Shown here: in pieces, positions 52,561 to 64,000 of the stretch
How the letters are laid out: every line of letters starts with the position of its first letter
Numbering within the stretch: the first letter of the stretch is position 1
Origin: Nemertoderma westbladi
Lineage: Eukaryota; Xenacoelomorpha; Nemertodermatida; Nemertodermatidae
NCBI GenBank assembly: GCA_032718475.1
Contig: JAUCBJ010000200.1
Coordinates: 1 to 64,000, forward strand
DNA length: 64,000 nt
Direction: 5' to 3'
Notes under the pieces: generated by a model
The model's database searches: none
What the model saw: the letters and a program-made list of their open reading frames with translations, nothing else
Told to the model about the DNA's origin: nothing
Program-made: the position numbers and the translations under genes

Positions 52561-53701
52561 CAAAAATGCGTGAGTCTGAATGTGCCTGAAACCCCTAGAA
52601 TATAGCTGTCACACTCCATAACACCCGTAAGAATTAAATTCCTCTCCCTCTCTTTATATCGACACGTTCGATATAAGATTGTTGCTTATCGATTACAATA
52701 GTACATACTATGTTATTCATAACTTCCCACTTTCCCAGTTTATTTAGCGTTACAGTAAACGGCCTGAGTTCTGCCCTGACCTTTATTCGTGTCATTAACC
52801 CTTTGTTGCACTTGTTGCTTTTAGGCAACAGTTCTATTATCGGTCTTATCTCATAGAAAAACCATCAACCAACCATTACTGCACCTTGTAGCTTATAGTA
52901 GGATAATTAAATTATCCAATAAAAACGAAGAGTCTTGGGTGGTGGGAGGTTTAAATTGTGTTGTAAGTTAACATTCAAAAATGCTGATAGGAAAATTGAT
53001 ATTTCTAGTTTATAAGTGTCTTTACTCTTTAGGTTGGCTTTTTTTATTCTTGCGATAATTTTGTGGTGCCAAAAAAAAATACTAACGTATTTTCTTGTAT
53101 ATCCTGCACCAATTACATGTATTATTGCAAATATACAGGTTTAATTTGTAATTCTAAGGCACAAAATAAGCCGCATTGCTTACAAGCAACATGGTGCAGT
53201 AAAGGAAAGTAGTGGAACATGGAACTGAACTGTGCAATTAGGTTTTCCTTTTGTAAAAGCCTTATTGTTTGTCATTTCTAAGTAATTATTGATTGTTATA
53301 GAAAGACAGAGTTATTTAGAGCTAATTAATGATTTAATTAGTTTAATTATTTAATAAGTGATTAGGCTAATTATTTAATTAGGTAATTAAATTACTAAGG
53401 ATATTACAGTTGTGCAGGAAATTTTTTAAGTGTAGAGAATGGTCTTTCGATGATTTTAGTTAATTAATTGGGAGACTAATTATTGGTTATTACTAGTTAA
53501 TTAGGTTAATTAATTACATTGATATGCTAATTATTTAAATAGGAAATGAATTTACTAAATAGTGGTACATAGAATAGGGAGGGAGGCCCTTTGTAATTCG
53601 ACCACGCAGTTATACTGCGCAAAGTGCACAGAAGTAGCGGATGGTATACGCATTTTCCTTTGCCTAACTACAAAGAAAAACTGCTTGCAAGACTTCCACC
53701 T
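52561..53701. other. AT-rich intergenic, no gene seen
   Basis: Repeated 'TTAATTA' tracts and no credible ORF. The beginning could include the 5' end of the dead LINE. Confidence 0.45.
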
Positions 53702-54350
<649 letters not shown>

Positions 54351-54685
54351 GCACCGGCACCGTGTTGCTTTTAAGCAACGTGTTGTGAAAACACACAAAA
54401 TCATAAAATTTTGGCTTTTTTTGTTATATTTCACAGTATTGACACCGTTTTATTACCAAAAAAACATAAATTTAATTGTTTTCATTAAAATCGTCTGCTC
54501 GGTGCAATAAAGGGTTAACAGTTTAACCTCTGAACCGAACTATTCAGCTTTCAGCTATTCAGCTATTCAGCTATTACCGGTCTGCCGGTATCCATTCTGC
54601 CATTTACTGATTTACCCAGTTCTGCAGTTACCTGGTCCTACTGTCCTAGGCTGGACCCTAGACATTATACAGACTTAACAGCTTA

Positions 54686-55309
54686 ATGGCTAATCCAACG
54701 ATATACCAAACAGCAGGTTATAACAATAACAGTAGTTTAATGAAAATTGCCGTTATTTGTTCGAGCAACCAAAACCGCAGTATGGAAGCGCATAACTTTC
54801 TGGGGAAGAAGGGTTTCAACGTCCGATCCTTCGGCTCCGGGAATCAAGTTAAATTGCCGGGCCCGGCCGCCGATAAACCGAACACCTACGAGTTCGATAC
54901 CTCATACGACGACATGTATAAAGACTTAGAGGCGAAAGACAGAAATCTGTACACACAGAACGGTCTGCTACACATGCTGGATCGAAACAGAAGGATAAAA
55001 TCAGCGCCTGAAAGATTCCAAAACTGCTCCGAAGAGTTCGACCTTATATTCTGCTGCGAAGAAAGAGTTTACGACCAGGTGATAGACCATTTGAGTGAAC
55101 GCGAGCAGATCACATACAAGCCCGTTCACGTTGTTAACTTGGACATTCAGGACAATCACGAGGACGCTACTATAGGCGCCTTTATGATCTGCGATCTTTG
55201 TGCAATGCTTGCAGATACCGAGGATATGGACGATGAAATAGAAGAAATTATTCAGAGTTTTGAGGGAAAATGCGGCCGGGAAATTTTACATACTATGTTG
55301 GGTTACTGA
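54686..55309 (+). CDS. SSU72: SSU72 RNA polymerase II CTD phosphatase, intronless
   Basis: 207 codons, ATG at 54686. A second ATG at codon 19 (54740) would give a length closer to the usual ~194 residues and may be the true start; the first 18 residues are not family-like. It carries the CX5R active site 'CSSNQNRS' (Cys25, Arg31), then 'EAHNFLGKKGFNVRSFGSG', 'LYTQNGLLHMLDRN', 'FDLIFCCEERVYDQV' and 'VNLDIQDNHEDATIGAF', closely matching animal SSU72. SSU72 removes phosphate from Ser5/Ser7 of the polymerase II CTD and works with the cleavage-polyadenylation machinery via symplekin. No intron, no adjacent partner gene, more G+C-rich than the flanks. No downstream poly(A) tract that would mark a recent retrocopy. 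Confidence 0.95.
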   Translation: MANPTIYQTAGYNNNSSLMKIAVICSSNQNRSMEAHNFLGKKGFNVRSFGSGNQVKLPGPAADKPNTYEFDTSYDDMYKDLEAKDRNLYTQNGLLHMLDRNRRIKSAPERFQNCSEEFDLIFCCEERVYDQVIDHLSEREQITYKPVHVVNLDIQDNHEDATIGAFMICDLCAMLADTEDMDDEIEEIIQSFEGKCGREILHTMLGY

Positions 55310-55368
55310 ACAGTAGTTATTTCCCATTTTCTGTTAAATCTATTTATGTATTTTATTTTTTTATCTGC

Positions 55369-55374
55369 AATAAA
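55369..55374 (+). terminator. SSU72 polyadenylation signal
   Basis: AATAAA 60 bases after the stop codon, with a second candidate 'AAATAAAAATAAAG' shortly after. Confidence 0.7.
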
Positions 55375-55399
55375 ATAACCTCAAACAAATAAAAATAAA

Positions 55400-56120
55400 G
55401 ACCCTTGCATATCTATGATATTTTGAATTGGCGCTTCTATCAGCATAACAATGATGAATTGTGTTATTTTCTATTTTAGCCTCGCGCCTTTATAGTGCGA
55501 GGCCTGAGTGTATCCGACAATCTCTACACCAGAATTAATGAAACGAAGTTGTTGGGAGATTGTAGATATGTAAATCGTTAAAAAATTAGATAAAAATTAC
55601 CACAGCGGATGGCAGAGTCGAAAAATGTACATTAGTGACAGCAAGGATAACAGTAATTATCGATAGCCGTTAAATATTATTGCATAGCCAGTCATAGGGA
55701 ATTTGGTTATACGACAATCGTCGGTAATATGGCAGACCCACCAAAGTGCAAAAATGCTGCCAAATAACTTCAGCTATTATACCACACCTCTCTACTTCCC
55801 TAAGATACTCAAGTACAAATTTATGACTGTGTAATGTATAAATTTATAATAATTATATACGTATAAAAAGTGTATAATGAAAATTATACTTCGAAAAATT
55901 ATCTCTATCAGCTTATTTATAGGGCGAAGATTGGGCGTGGGCACAGGGCGATGTTTACTCACGAGCCAAGTTTTCTGCGAAGTGCCCAGCACATAATGGA
56001 TGCATTTGTAAGAAGGAGCAGGGAAGGTGTGTTTATAACAGTCTATTTTTGTAAATGTAAAGTGACACAGTAGGCAGCACCCGCGTCCAATCTTCGTCAA
56101 TATATAATTACAACTTAATT
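55400..56120. other. Intergenic, nothing recognised
   Basis: AT-rich. A short inverted match flanks 55485-55505 ('CTCGCGCCTTTATAGTGCGA'). No gene-like ORF. Confidence 0.4.
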
Positions 56121-56128
56121 AAGTGACT

Positions 56129-56813
56129 CAGGGGCGTCACAGCCACCCCTGCGACCCCTGCACTCCAGGGGGGCGCAGGGCCAGTGGGGGCGCAGCATAT
56201 TTTTGAGACAGGGGGGGGGGGGGGGAAACTCGACGCAAATGACAGCTTATTACTCCCAAAAATAAAACAGTGACCTGTTCTATTGACTAATTGTTTTGGT
56301 CAGTGTAACGTTCCACAGTTACCTGCTCCTTTCCTAAAATTGATAATACACAATTGAGACGAAATTTTAAATTTATTTAGAATTTTTTTTATTCCAACAC
56401 AAAAAACCTAATCCATTTATTTTTCTTTAAAAAAACACAGCATTTTAAAAATATTGTACTTTTCCTATCCAATATTATACATGTATTCCTGAGCATTTCA
56501 TTTATGTATGAATAGCAAACTAAAGTACTAATACGTAATATAGTCCATTGTTGCCCAGCTAATTGTGTGAGATAAATTAGTCTTTCGAACTCCCATACCT
56601 CAGATATTTTTCAACGAAATTCAGATTGTGTTACAAATTGTTAGAAATTCAGATTACTTTTTAATGTAAGGGGGTGGGTGAGACGTGAGGGGGTGTACGC
56701 ACAAGCCAAATTTTGTAGGAAGGCTTGCATGAAGATTTAACTTTTTAATCCACTGTAAGGGGGCGCATGCAAAATTTTGCAGGGGGGCGCATTGCGATGT
56801 TGCGACGTCACTG
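56129..56813. mobile_element. Non-autonomous hAT-type DNA transposon
   Basis: The left end is 'CAGGGGCGTCACAGCCAC' and the right end, reverse-complemented, is 'CAGTGACGTCGCAACATC' (imperfect inverted repeat). A perfect 8-bp duplication AAGTGACT flanks it (56121-56128 and 56814-56821). It contains a poly-G tract (56211-56225) and a fragment related to the 68-bp minisatellite ('ACCTGCTCCTTTCCT' near 56321, inverted). No transposase. Confidence 0.8.
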
Positions 56814-57633
56814 AAGTGACTGCCTAAGTGTCCGGTAACTGTAACCTGCAGATAGGGGAGATTTTCGACGCAATAAAAATTCATCCCTCTCCAGGAGAAA
56901 TTCGACGCAGATGACCTGATTACTCTCAAAAATAGAACTGTAACATGTTCTATTGCGTTTAGTTTATTGTTTTGGTTAAAATAACGTCTAAGCAGGTGTA
57001 CATAATAAATCCAGTTGCTGTGTTACATATATAAAATAGTTGTAAGTTACAAAACTGCACATTTGCAATAATGTGAGGTAGATAATTACCGACTGGCAGT
57101 TAGTTATAGGCAAGGTACATAACGACAATAAATAAAATATCATTATGATTATACATAGTAAATAACAATAAGATTATGTTACTAGTATATCCCCGCTAAG
57201 CTTATACCTATCATTTATGAAATAATAAATTTCGAATCCATTTCGTTATATCGGCCAAGCAATATTCTTGACCTCTCACTCCACACCGCCCGGTTGCAAG
57301 GCAATTCAATATAATATACCTCATGCAAAGTTGCAATATTTCTAATGAAAAAATTTGTTTTGAGATTTGCCACAATTTTCTGGATTTCCGAAATAATCAT
57401 AATTAAAAATGTTTTGAAAGTATTCATTTTTTTATTTTAGGTCGAACCTTCCAGTGATTGAAATAAATTTTCCAAGCTACTCTACAAACTTAGATTGCAT
57501 GGAAGGCGGCACACCACGGCGGGACACCACGGCCTTGATGAAAATCCAGGATGTTAATTGGTATTCCCGCTGTCTGTCAGTCTGTAACTCATCAACAAGC
57601 TTTTGTCGATTAGTGGAAAATGATTTGAAAAAT
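56814..57633. other. Intergenic, with another 68-bp-repeat-like fragment
   Basis: Around 56890-57000 'GACGCAGATGACCTGATTACT' and 'TTTATTGTTTTGGTTAAAAT' resemble the sequence near 56232-56320 and the inverted 68-bp minisatellite. Nothing coding is supported. Confidence 0.4.
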
Positions 57634-58360
57634 TCTCTATTTCACCACACCCACTACAGGCCGCAGATACACTGAGGTGCCGAATCCTCTATTTCACCAC
57701 ACCCACTACAGGCCGCAGATACACTGAAGTGCCGAATCCTCTATTTCACCACACCCACTACAGGCCGCAGATACACTGAAGTGCCGAATCCTCTATTTCA
57801 CCACACCCACTACAGGCCGCAGATACACTGAAGTGCCGAATCCTCTATTTCACCACACCCACTACAGGCCGCAGATACACTGAAGTGCTGAATCCTCTAT
57901 TTCACCACACCCACTACAGGCCGCAGATACACTGAAGTGCTGAATCCTCTATTTCACCACACCCACTACAGGCCGCAGATACACTGAAGTGCCGAATCCT
58001 CTATTTCACCACACCCACTACAGGCCGCAGATACACTGAGGTGCCGAATCATCTATTTCACCACACCCACTACAGGCTGCAGATACACTGAGGTGCCGAA
58101 TCCTCTATTTCACCACACCCACTACAGGCCGCAGATACACTGAGGTGCCGAATCCTCTATTTCACCACACCCACTACAGGCCGCAGATACACTGAGGTGC
58201 CGAATCCTCTGTTTCACCACACCCCTACAGGCCGCAGATACACTGAGGTGACGAATCCTCTATTTCACCACACCCACTACAGGCCGCAGATACACTGAGG
58301 TGCCGAATCCTCTATTACACCACAACACCCACTACAGGCCGCAGATACACTTGAGGTGTC
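57634..58360. repeat. 52-bp minisatellite, about 14 copies
   Basis: The unit contains 'CTCTATTTCACCACACCCAC' and 'TACAGGCCGCAGATACACTG', highly homogeneous with few substitutions (GAAGTG/GAGGTG). No spacers differ between units, so this is a satellite array and not CRISPR-like. Confidence 0.95.
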
Positions 58361-59960
58361 GACTCACCATATCTGCACCCAAAATACACATCCAAGTCGC
58401 ATTTGACACAGACGTATCTGTGTTATTCGAGATTCAAGGTGCGAATATGAATTTACAGTTGATGTATAAAATAACACAGAACGAAACTGCGCCATCGGTA
58501 ATTGGCGTTGTGAGATAGGAAGATTGATGTTGCAGGGATGAATGATTTATGATATAATTCCTTACGTGCGTGTTTGTATTAGAGATAATGTCAAGGGCAT
58601 TTCGCAATGGATATCTGTGACAACTGGCCTCGCCAACTGATGATGGCAGTAGCCGTGGTAGGTAGCTAAGTACAGTACAATGCCATTAGCAATCTTGTAG
58701 AAGTAAAATAAACAATTGGCATTCCTTCGATATGATAATTTTTGTATGCCACTCGCAATAAGAAGTGCCCCGATATACTGTATACCATATAGCGAACGGG
58801 ACTGGCGTATTTCATAAAGTGAAGGTCTGATGAAACCTTTATATTTTTGAATAATAGATTTTTTTGGAATGATATTTATTTAAAGCTGCGATTGATATTG
58901 AAACTCTACCTACATATTATTGATCGGATATGTTCAGTAAATATAACGGTCGTTGAGAAGGAGACACCTAAATGTCTGTGGGACTCCACAATTGGTAGGG
59001 CTGTTGCTGTAGGCAATGAGTGTCGATTCTACTGTTTTGAACGTTGTTACACGCCATTTAGGTGTCACTCGTGAAGTGCATTCAGCCATTCAGGTCTATG
59101 TTTAGAAAATGTGTCCTGACTGAAGGATGTTGCATACGAGTGTACGTAGGCCTACATTGACGTATCATCTGCAAAAAGGGAAGTTGTGGATGTCAATACA
59201 ATGCTGAGGTCATTTGAAATTGAGATAGTTTCACAACTCCTGGGTAGGTGAGTCAGAATTTTTGCTCTCATTTTTTAGCTACACCGACAAGCGTTTATAA
59301 AAGTTGTCTCCGCGCGATATTTACACTGTAGTTATTCTTCAAATAGTTATTTGTTGGTACTGATGGAAAGCTGGCCATGAAAGGATTAAAAATGTTACAC
59401 AATCTACATTTCGGTGAAAAATAGCTGAGATATGAACGTTCAAAAGTTGCATGGTTTTGCACATTACGCGAGGCTATTATAATATATTAAATAAAAAGGC
59501 CATATTCTACAGTAGAAAATTCTGTTTATGTATGAATAGCTACATATGAGTATGATCAAATAGACATTGCACTGTTGCGCAGCTATGTATGGGATAAACA
59601 AAATGTTCCAGAATATGACCAGTGAAAACTCACCCCTCCATTTATCAATTTTCACTCTGTGCAAATACATCGCCGGTTTAATGTCCCTAGTGTATTCTCA
59701 CTCCCCTGCTCGCTGCTCCCGGGGTATCAACCGCGGTATGGTACGACGGGGACGGCAGGTTATAACTTCCATATAAAAGTAAATTAATAAATTCATTTTT
59801 AGCTGAGTCGCTTGCTGCAGTATTTTGCAGTTTTGAAATTCCGATCAGCCATTACACTTTTAGAGGCAACCATCACCTGATCCCAGCCTCATCTACCGGC
59901 TTTTCTGCAGTTTACAGATTGCAAACTGCAGTAGTAGTGGCATACCGGTACAGGCACAGG
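58361..59960. other. Intergenic upstream of PPP4C, one small inverted repeat
   Basis: No gene supported. A perfect 12-bp inverted repeat 'GACACCTAAATG' (58963-58974) and 'CATTTAGGTGTC' (59055-59066) brackets 80 bases and could be a tiny MITE. The last ~200 bases should hold upstream PPP4C regulatory sequence. Confidence 0.4.
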
Positions 59961-59970
59961 CATAGGCCTA

Positions 59971-59977
59971 TATAAAA
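59971..59977 (+). promoter_or_regulatory. Candidate TATA box of PPP4C
   Basis: 'CCTATATAAAAATA' lies about 75 bases upstream of the ATG, predicting a start near 60000 and a short 5' UTR. A linked promoter argues against a promoterless retrocopy. Confidence 0.5.
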
Positions 59978-60046
59978 ATAATTTTCTGAAACAACTGCTG
60001 AACAGGAACTGAGGAAACAGGATTAGACAAAAAGAATACAGTTACC

Positions 60047-60970
60047 ATGACAACTACAAGTGACCTAGACCGCCAAATAGACCAACTGCGACGCTGCGAA
60101 CTAATAAAAGAGAGCGAAGTTAAATCGTTGTGCGCGAAAGTTCGTGAAATATTGATAGAGGAGAGCAACGTGCAGCGAGTTGACGCCCCGGTAACTGTTT
60201 GTGGCGACATCCACGGACAGTTCTACGATCTACGCGAACTATTCAAAGTCGGAGGCGACGTCCCGGACACCAACTATTTATTCCTCGGAGATTTCGTGGA
60301 CCGAGGATTCTACAGCGTCGAGACATTCCTGTTGCTACTCGCGTTGAAAGTTCGTTACACGGATCGGATAACGCTAATCCGCGGGAACCACGAATCGCGA
60401 CAGATTACCCAGGTTTACGGGTTCTATGACGAGTGTTTACGTAAGTACGGTTCAATAACGGTATGGCGGTACTGCACGGAGATCTTCGACTATCTCTCCC
60501 TCTCCGCTATTATCGACGGAAAGATTTTGTGCGTTCACGGCGGTCTCAGTCCCTCCATACAGACCCTGGACCAGATTCGGACTATAGACCGTAAGCAAGA
60601 GGTCCCCCACGACGGGCCCATGTGCGATCTCTTGTGGTCTGACCCCGAGGACACCCAAGGCTGGGGGGTATCGCCCCGCGGTGCCGGCTATCTGTTCGGC
60701 TCCGATGTAGTACAACAATTCAACTCGACGAATAACATCGACCTCATTTGTCGCGCTCATCAGCTCGTTATGGAGGGCTACAAATGGCACTTCAATGAGA
60801 CCGTTTTGACTGTTTGGTCGGCGCCGAACTACTGCTACCGGTGCGGCAATGTCGCCGCTATTCTAGAACTAGACGAACACTTACAGAGGAACTTTACGAT
60901 CTTCGAAGCCGCACCCCAAGAACACCGCGGAATTCCAGCCAAAAAACCCACTCCAGATTACTTCCTCTAG
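60047..60970 (+). CDS. PPP4C: Serine/threonine-protein phosphatase 4 catalytic subunit, intronless
   Basis: 307 codons, exactly the family length, ATG at 60047. It begins '[20 protein letters not shown]', diagnostic of PP4 rather than PP2A or PP6. Metal/catalytic motifs are GDIHG (53-57), GDFVDRG (81-87) and GNHE (113-116). Also '[11 protein letters not shown]' and the C-terminal 'DYFL', the carboxymethylation tail of PP2A-like phosphatases. PP4 acts with PPP4R2/R3 in DNA-damage repair, centrosome function and splicing-factor dephosphorylation. It is a single exon with no disablement. The stop codon overlaps 'CTTCCTCTAG', which is repeated in the minisatellite downstream. No AATAAA is evident in the next kilobase. 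Confidence 0.97.
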   Translation: MTTTSDLDRQIDQLRRCELIKESEVKSLCAKVREILIEESNVQRVDAPVTVCGDIHGQFYDLRELFKVGGDVPDTNYLFLGDFVDRGFYSVETFLLLLALKVRYTDRITLIRGNHESRQITQVYGFYDECLRKYGSITVWRYCTEIFDYLSLSAIIDGKILCVHGGLSPSIQTLDQIRTIDRKQEVPHDGPMCDLLWSDPEDTQGWGVSPRGAGYLFGSDVVQQFNSTNNIDLICRAHQLVMEGYKWHFNETVLTVWSAPNYCYRCGNVAAILELDEHLQRNFTIFEAAPQEHRGIPAKKPTPDYFL

Positions 60971-61029
60971 CCAAAAATGAGTGTAACAGTCCAGCAGTCA
61001 CTATATTACTTTCTCTAGAGATCGAGCCA

Positions 61030-61485
61030 CTGGCTCTAACGGATCCACTGAATTTAACAGACACCCAAATTATTCCTCTAGACCCACTGAGTTTAACAGA
61101 CTCCCCATAACTTCCTCTAGACCCACTGAGTTTAACAGACACCCAATAACTTCCTCTAGACCCACTGAGTTTAACAGATACCCCATAACTTCCTCTAGAC
61201 CCAATGAGTTTAACAGACACCCCATAACTTCCTCTAGACCCACTGAGTTTAACAGACACCCCATAACTTCCTCTAGACCCACTGAGTTTAACAGACACCC
61301 CATAACTTCCTCTAGACCCACTGAGTTTAACAGACACCCCATAACTTCCTCTAGACCCACTGAGTTTAACAGACACCCCATAACTTACTCTAGACCCACT
61401 GAGTTTAACAGACACCCCATAACTTACTCTAGACCCACTGAGTTTAACAGACACCCCATAACTTACTCTAGACCCACTGAATTTA
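61030..61485. repeat. 39-bp minisatellite directly after PPP4C
   Basis: 'GACCCACTGAGTTTAACAGA' starts at 61081, 61120, 61159 and so on with an exact 39-bp period, about 11 units plus degenerate ones before 61081. The unit resembles 60957-60993, the PPP4C stop-codon region ('ACTTCCTCTAG', then 'GAGTGTAACAG'). Because 39 is a multiple of 3, both strands read as open 13-residue repeats; these are not genes. It ends in a poly-G tract (61486-61501). Confidence 0.95.
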
Positions 61486-61599
61486 GGGGGGGGGGGGGGG
61501 GTGTGACTAATTGAATTTAGAAAAAAATGCAAATTTTTCAATTACACCTAGTGCATATTTTTTTGAGGATTTCAAAACTTTAAACCGTTTGTTAATAGC

Positions 61600-62300
61600 T
61601 AATGTACTTCAAAAGTTATGAGTATTATGATAACCTAACTCTGTGTAAGTGTCTGAAAAGTGTCTGTCAAAATATAACAAGAGCAATTATCTTAGCTAAA
61701 AGTTTTGTTATAGGGGTTTTCATGGTCGCTGATTTATTCCTAACATCAGTTTTCACTTTTAATGAAAACTATTATGTCTGTCAGTCTGTCTGTCGGTCCG
61801 ACAATGTGACTGACAAAATATAAAGACACACCATCAAGCTAAAACGTTGCTGTTGTGATTTTCCTGGTCGCCGATTTCAATTCCAATGTCAGTTTTCATA
61901 TTTTGAGAAGTCTATTCTGTCTGTCAGTCTGTATGTCAGTGTGTCTGTCTGTCAAAATTTAAGAAAAGCATTCCAACTAGATATACGTTTTTTTTTGTTA
62001 TGGGGGTTATACTGGTTGCTGATTTCATTTCCGACGTCAGTATTCACTTTTAACAGAACCTACTATGTCTGTCTGTCGGTTTTTCTGTCTGTCCACGGAT
62101 CTGTCTGTCACAATAATAGGAAAGCATACCAACGAGCTAAAAATGTTGTTATGGGGGTTTTAATGGTTGGTGATTTCATTTCCGATCTCAGTTTTCATGT
62201 ATTACGTCATCCACATCGTCTGTTTGTCTGTTCAGCTGTCAGTCATATTTTTGACGGACAGACAGACAGCAATTCAGACAGACATGACGTTGTCAAATGA
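61600..62300. repeat. ~150-bp tandem repeat with CTGT-rich segments, about four copies
   Basis: Each unit has 'AGCTAAAA.GTT.TTAT.GGG', 'GGTCGCTGATTT', 'TCAGTTTTCA' and a run of 'CTGTCTGTC'. Units diverge by perhaps 20-30%. ORFs here follow the repeat. Confidence 0.75.
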
Positions 62301-64000
62301 GAAAACTTACTTCAGAAATGAAATCAACGACCCGGAAAACCCCTGCAACAAAATGTTCAGTTGGGTTGTGTGCAGTCTAACTCATTTTAATTAATTATAT
62401 TACCCTGAACGATAAACTTTAAATGCGTTTTATGAAGGGGAAATTTCAAAATGCAAAGGCTTTTCTAAAAGTGAACGAATTCGCGTGAAATTTGGCATGA
62501 ATGATGACTAGGTGTGCTTAACACCCCCTATGACCACTTTTTGAATTTTCTTTGTTATATATAGCTGAAATATTTAACAAAATGTGTCAATTTTTGGTCA
62601 AAGATAAAAATGTGGCAAAAAATCGGTTTTAAAATAATTTTTGAACATAAGCAATAATCAAAATTCTGGTCATAGGGTCGTTTCAGAATTCCATTGTATA
62701 CAAATTATGAAATTTTGGGCGAGTGATGTGATGACCTTTGACCATTTCTCTAAGAGCCTTTGTATTTAAAAAAAATTCGCAAAAATTTAGTTAATTAGGT
62801 AAAAAATAATTTTTTATCCACCTATTGTATAAATTTGGGTAAAATACGGGCACGAAAATTTTTAGTGAATTAGTCAACCCCCCCCCCCCCCCCCCCCCCC
62901 CTAACAGGCACCCCATAACTGCCCCTACCAATTTAGCAGTGACTCACTACTTCAGGGTTGTAAGAATTCCCGTAGAGTCTGTATCTAAACGTTAACCATA
63001 TACCTAACAAGGTTAGGTTTAGGTGCGTAATTATTGTATTATTTATTTATTGTGATTTCTTGCGCTCACCACAACACAGAGTTATAATAGAGCCATTTTA
63101 GTTTCTGTCGTATGGTTTTATATATCGACAACTAATAACTCATTGTAAGTAAAATATATTAATGATTGTGGCATTAAAAGTAATTTATTTATAAATGGCG
63201 TCATTTTCATTTGTCGATCCGAAAAAATATGCCAGCTAAATGGCGCTAAAACTGTTTAACTGTTTCATTATAACTCCCTCTATAACTCTGAAGTTTATAA
63301 ATTATTGTTCAAGCTGATTAGCGCTTTGAACTCCGACAACGATAATTAGTGGGTTTAACATCGATCTTATGTTAGCTGTGAAAAAAAAACGTTCATATTT
63401 TATTTAATAAGGATTTATCCTGCTTATTTCTTATCGATACTAAATCAAACAGTTTACGAATTCCTTATTGTGTGTGCCAAGTAATTAATTGTCATGTGTA
63501 AAAATGTTTTATTATTCAGTTTCGTTTTTATATATCTAAAAACCGTTTGACAATATTTTAGGATGTTATATCAGGTTTTAAGATCTTGTAAAATTTGTAA
63601 CTTTGCATCGCGCTCATATGTTTTAACTAAATAAACTACAAAACTCAAAGTCGATTATTCTACCAATTGTCACCGGTAGACGGCTTTACATTTGTCGCTT
63701 TCTCTACGATTATAAAATATTTTAAATAATTATATTTGTAGATGTAGACATTTACGCGTGTTTAAGTCTCTACCCTTATAATATTTTGTGATTTTCTTTG
63801 ATACATTGAATAAAATATTTTGCGTGTCTCGATTTTACTTAATTGGTGATTTTATGTCTGATGCTGTTTATTTTGACATTAAATAATTACTGTTATATAA
63901 ATCTACATTATACAGCATTACTAGTCATTTATTGTGATTTTGAATTATTTTATATTGTTTTGTAACTCTAATTAAAACTATCGAACAGTTTTAATATGTG
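62301..64000. other. AT-rich intergenic with a poly-C tract
   Basis: 24 C at 62878-62901 with 'GGTAAAATACGGGCACGAAA' just upstream. No coding region or RNA gene recognised to the end of the window. Confidence 0.45.

Noticed and set aside
57634-58360. CRISPR-like repeat array
   Set aside because: Units are contiguous with no variable spacers, and the sequence is from an animal genome; it is a minisatellite.
60894-61541. Minus-strand ORF with a repeated SGSRGSYGVSVKL motif
   Set aside because: The period is exactly the 39-bp minisatellite and the ORF begins in a poly-G region; no independent coding evidence.

Overview
The window is animal (metazoan) nuclear DNA, probably from a marine invertebrate. 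The evidence is three deeply conserved animal genes (an ANKRD11/12-type ankyrin cofactor, the SSU72 CTD phosphatase and the PP4 catalytic subunit PPP4C), animal-type LINEs, BEL/Pao LTR retrotransposons and hAT elements. The background is AT-rich, with many poly-C/poly-G tracts and motifs such as ACCGGT and AGGCCT. I cannot name the species. All counts and percentages were read by eye and none was computed.

Layout. 1-3.7 kb: interspersed repeat, then the intronless ANKRD11/12-like gene (minus strand). 3.9-6.5 kb: a hAT-type element and a LINE fragment split by a second LINE fragment. 7-13.7 kb: AT-rich repeats, a decayed coding stretch and a small zinc-finger-like gene with a recognisable intron (minus). 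14-17.5 kb: a zinc-binding exon, a hAT-type element, a perfect hairpin and a 213-residue orphan ORF. 17.8-49.5 kb: a nested transposon complex. Two minisatellite-bearing inverted-repeat elements lie next to each other, and each was invaded inside its tandem array by a related BEL/Pao-type LTR element: E1 (18772-31509, plus strand, TSD ATAAA) and E2 (32082-48022, minus strand, TSD GGGAC). E2 was in turn invaded by a nearly intact LINE (41391-45270). 49.5-52.6 kb: a frameshifted LINE. 53.7-64 kb: microsatellites, SSU72, a hAT-type element, a 52-bp minisatellite, PPP4C, a 39-bp minisatellite that looks derived from the end of PPP4C, and further repeats.

E1 and E2 are the most notable content. 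Each LTR pair shows only about two differences, so both insertions are young. Both keep gag-protease coding but lack reverse transcriptase, the RNase H core and integrase at the same place, so they must have been moved by enzymes supplied from elsewhere. Each carries an unrecognised third ORF (open in E1, decayed in E2) and a long leader containing two tandem copies of a 112-nt block. Across the copies, the pairing partners in that block change together, which points to a conserved RNA structure. E1 and E2 have unrelated U3 promoter segments joined to homologous R-U5 sequence.

The three host genes are unlinked in function (chromatin cofactor, RNA polymerase II CTD phosphatase, PP2A-like phosphatase). 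All are single-exon with clean reading frames and are richer in G+C than their surroundings.
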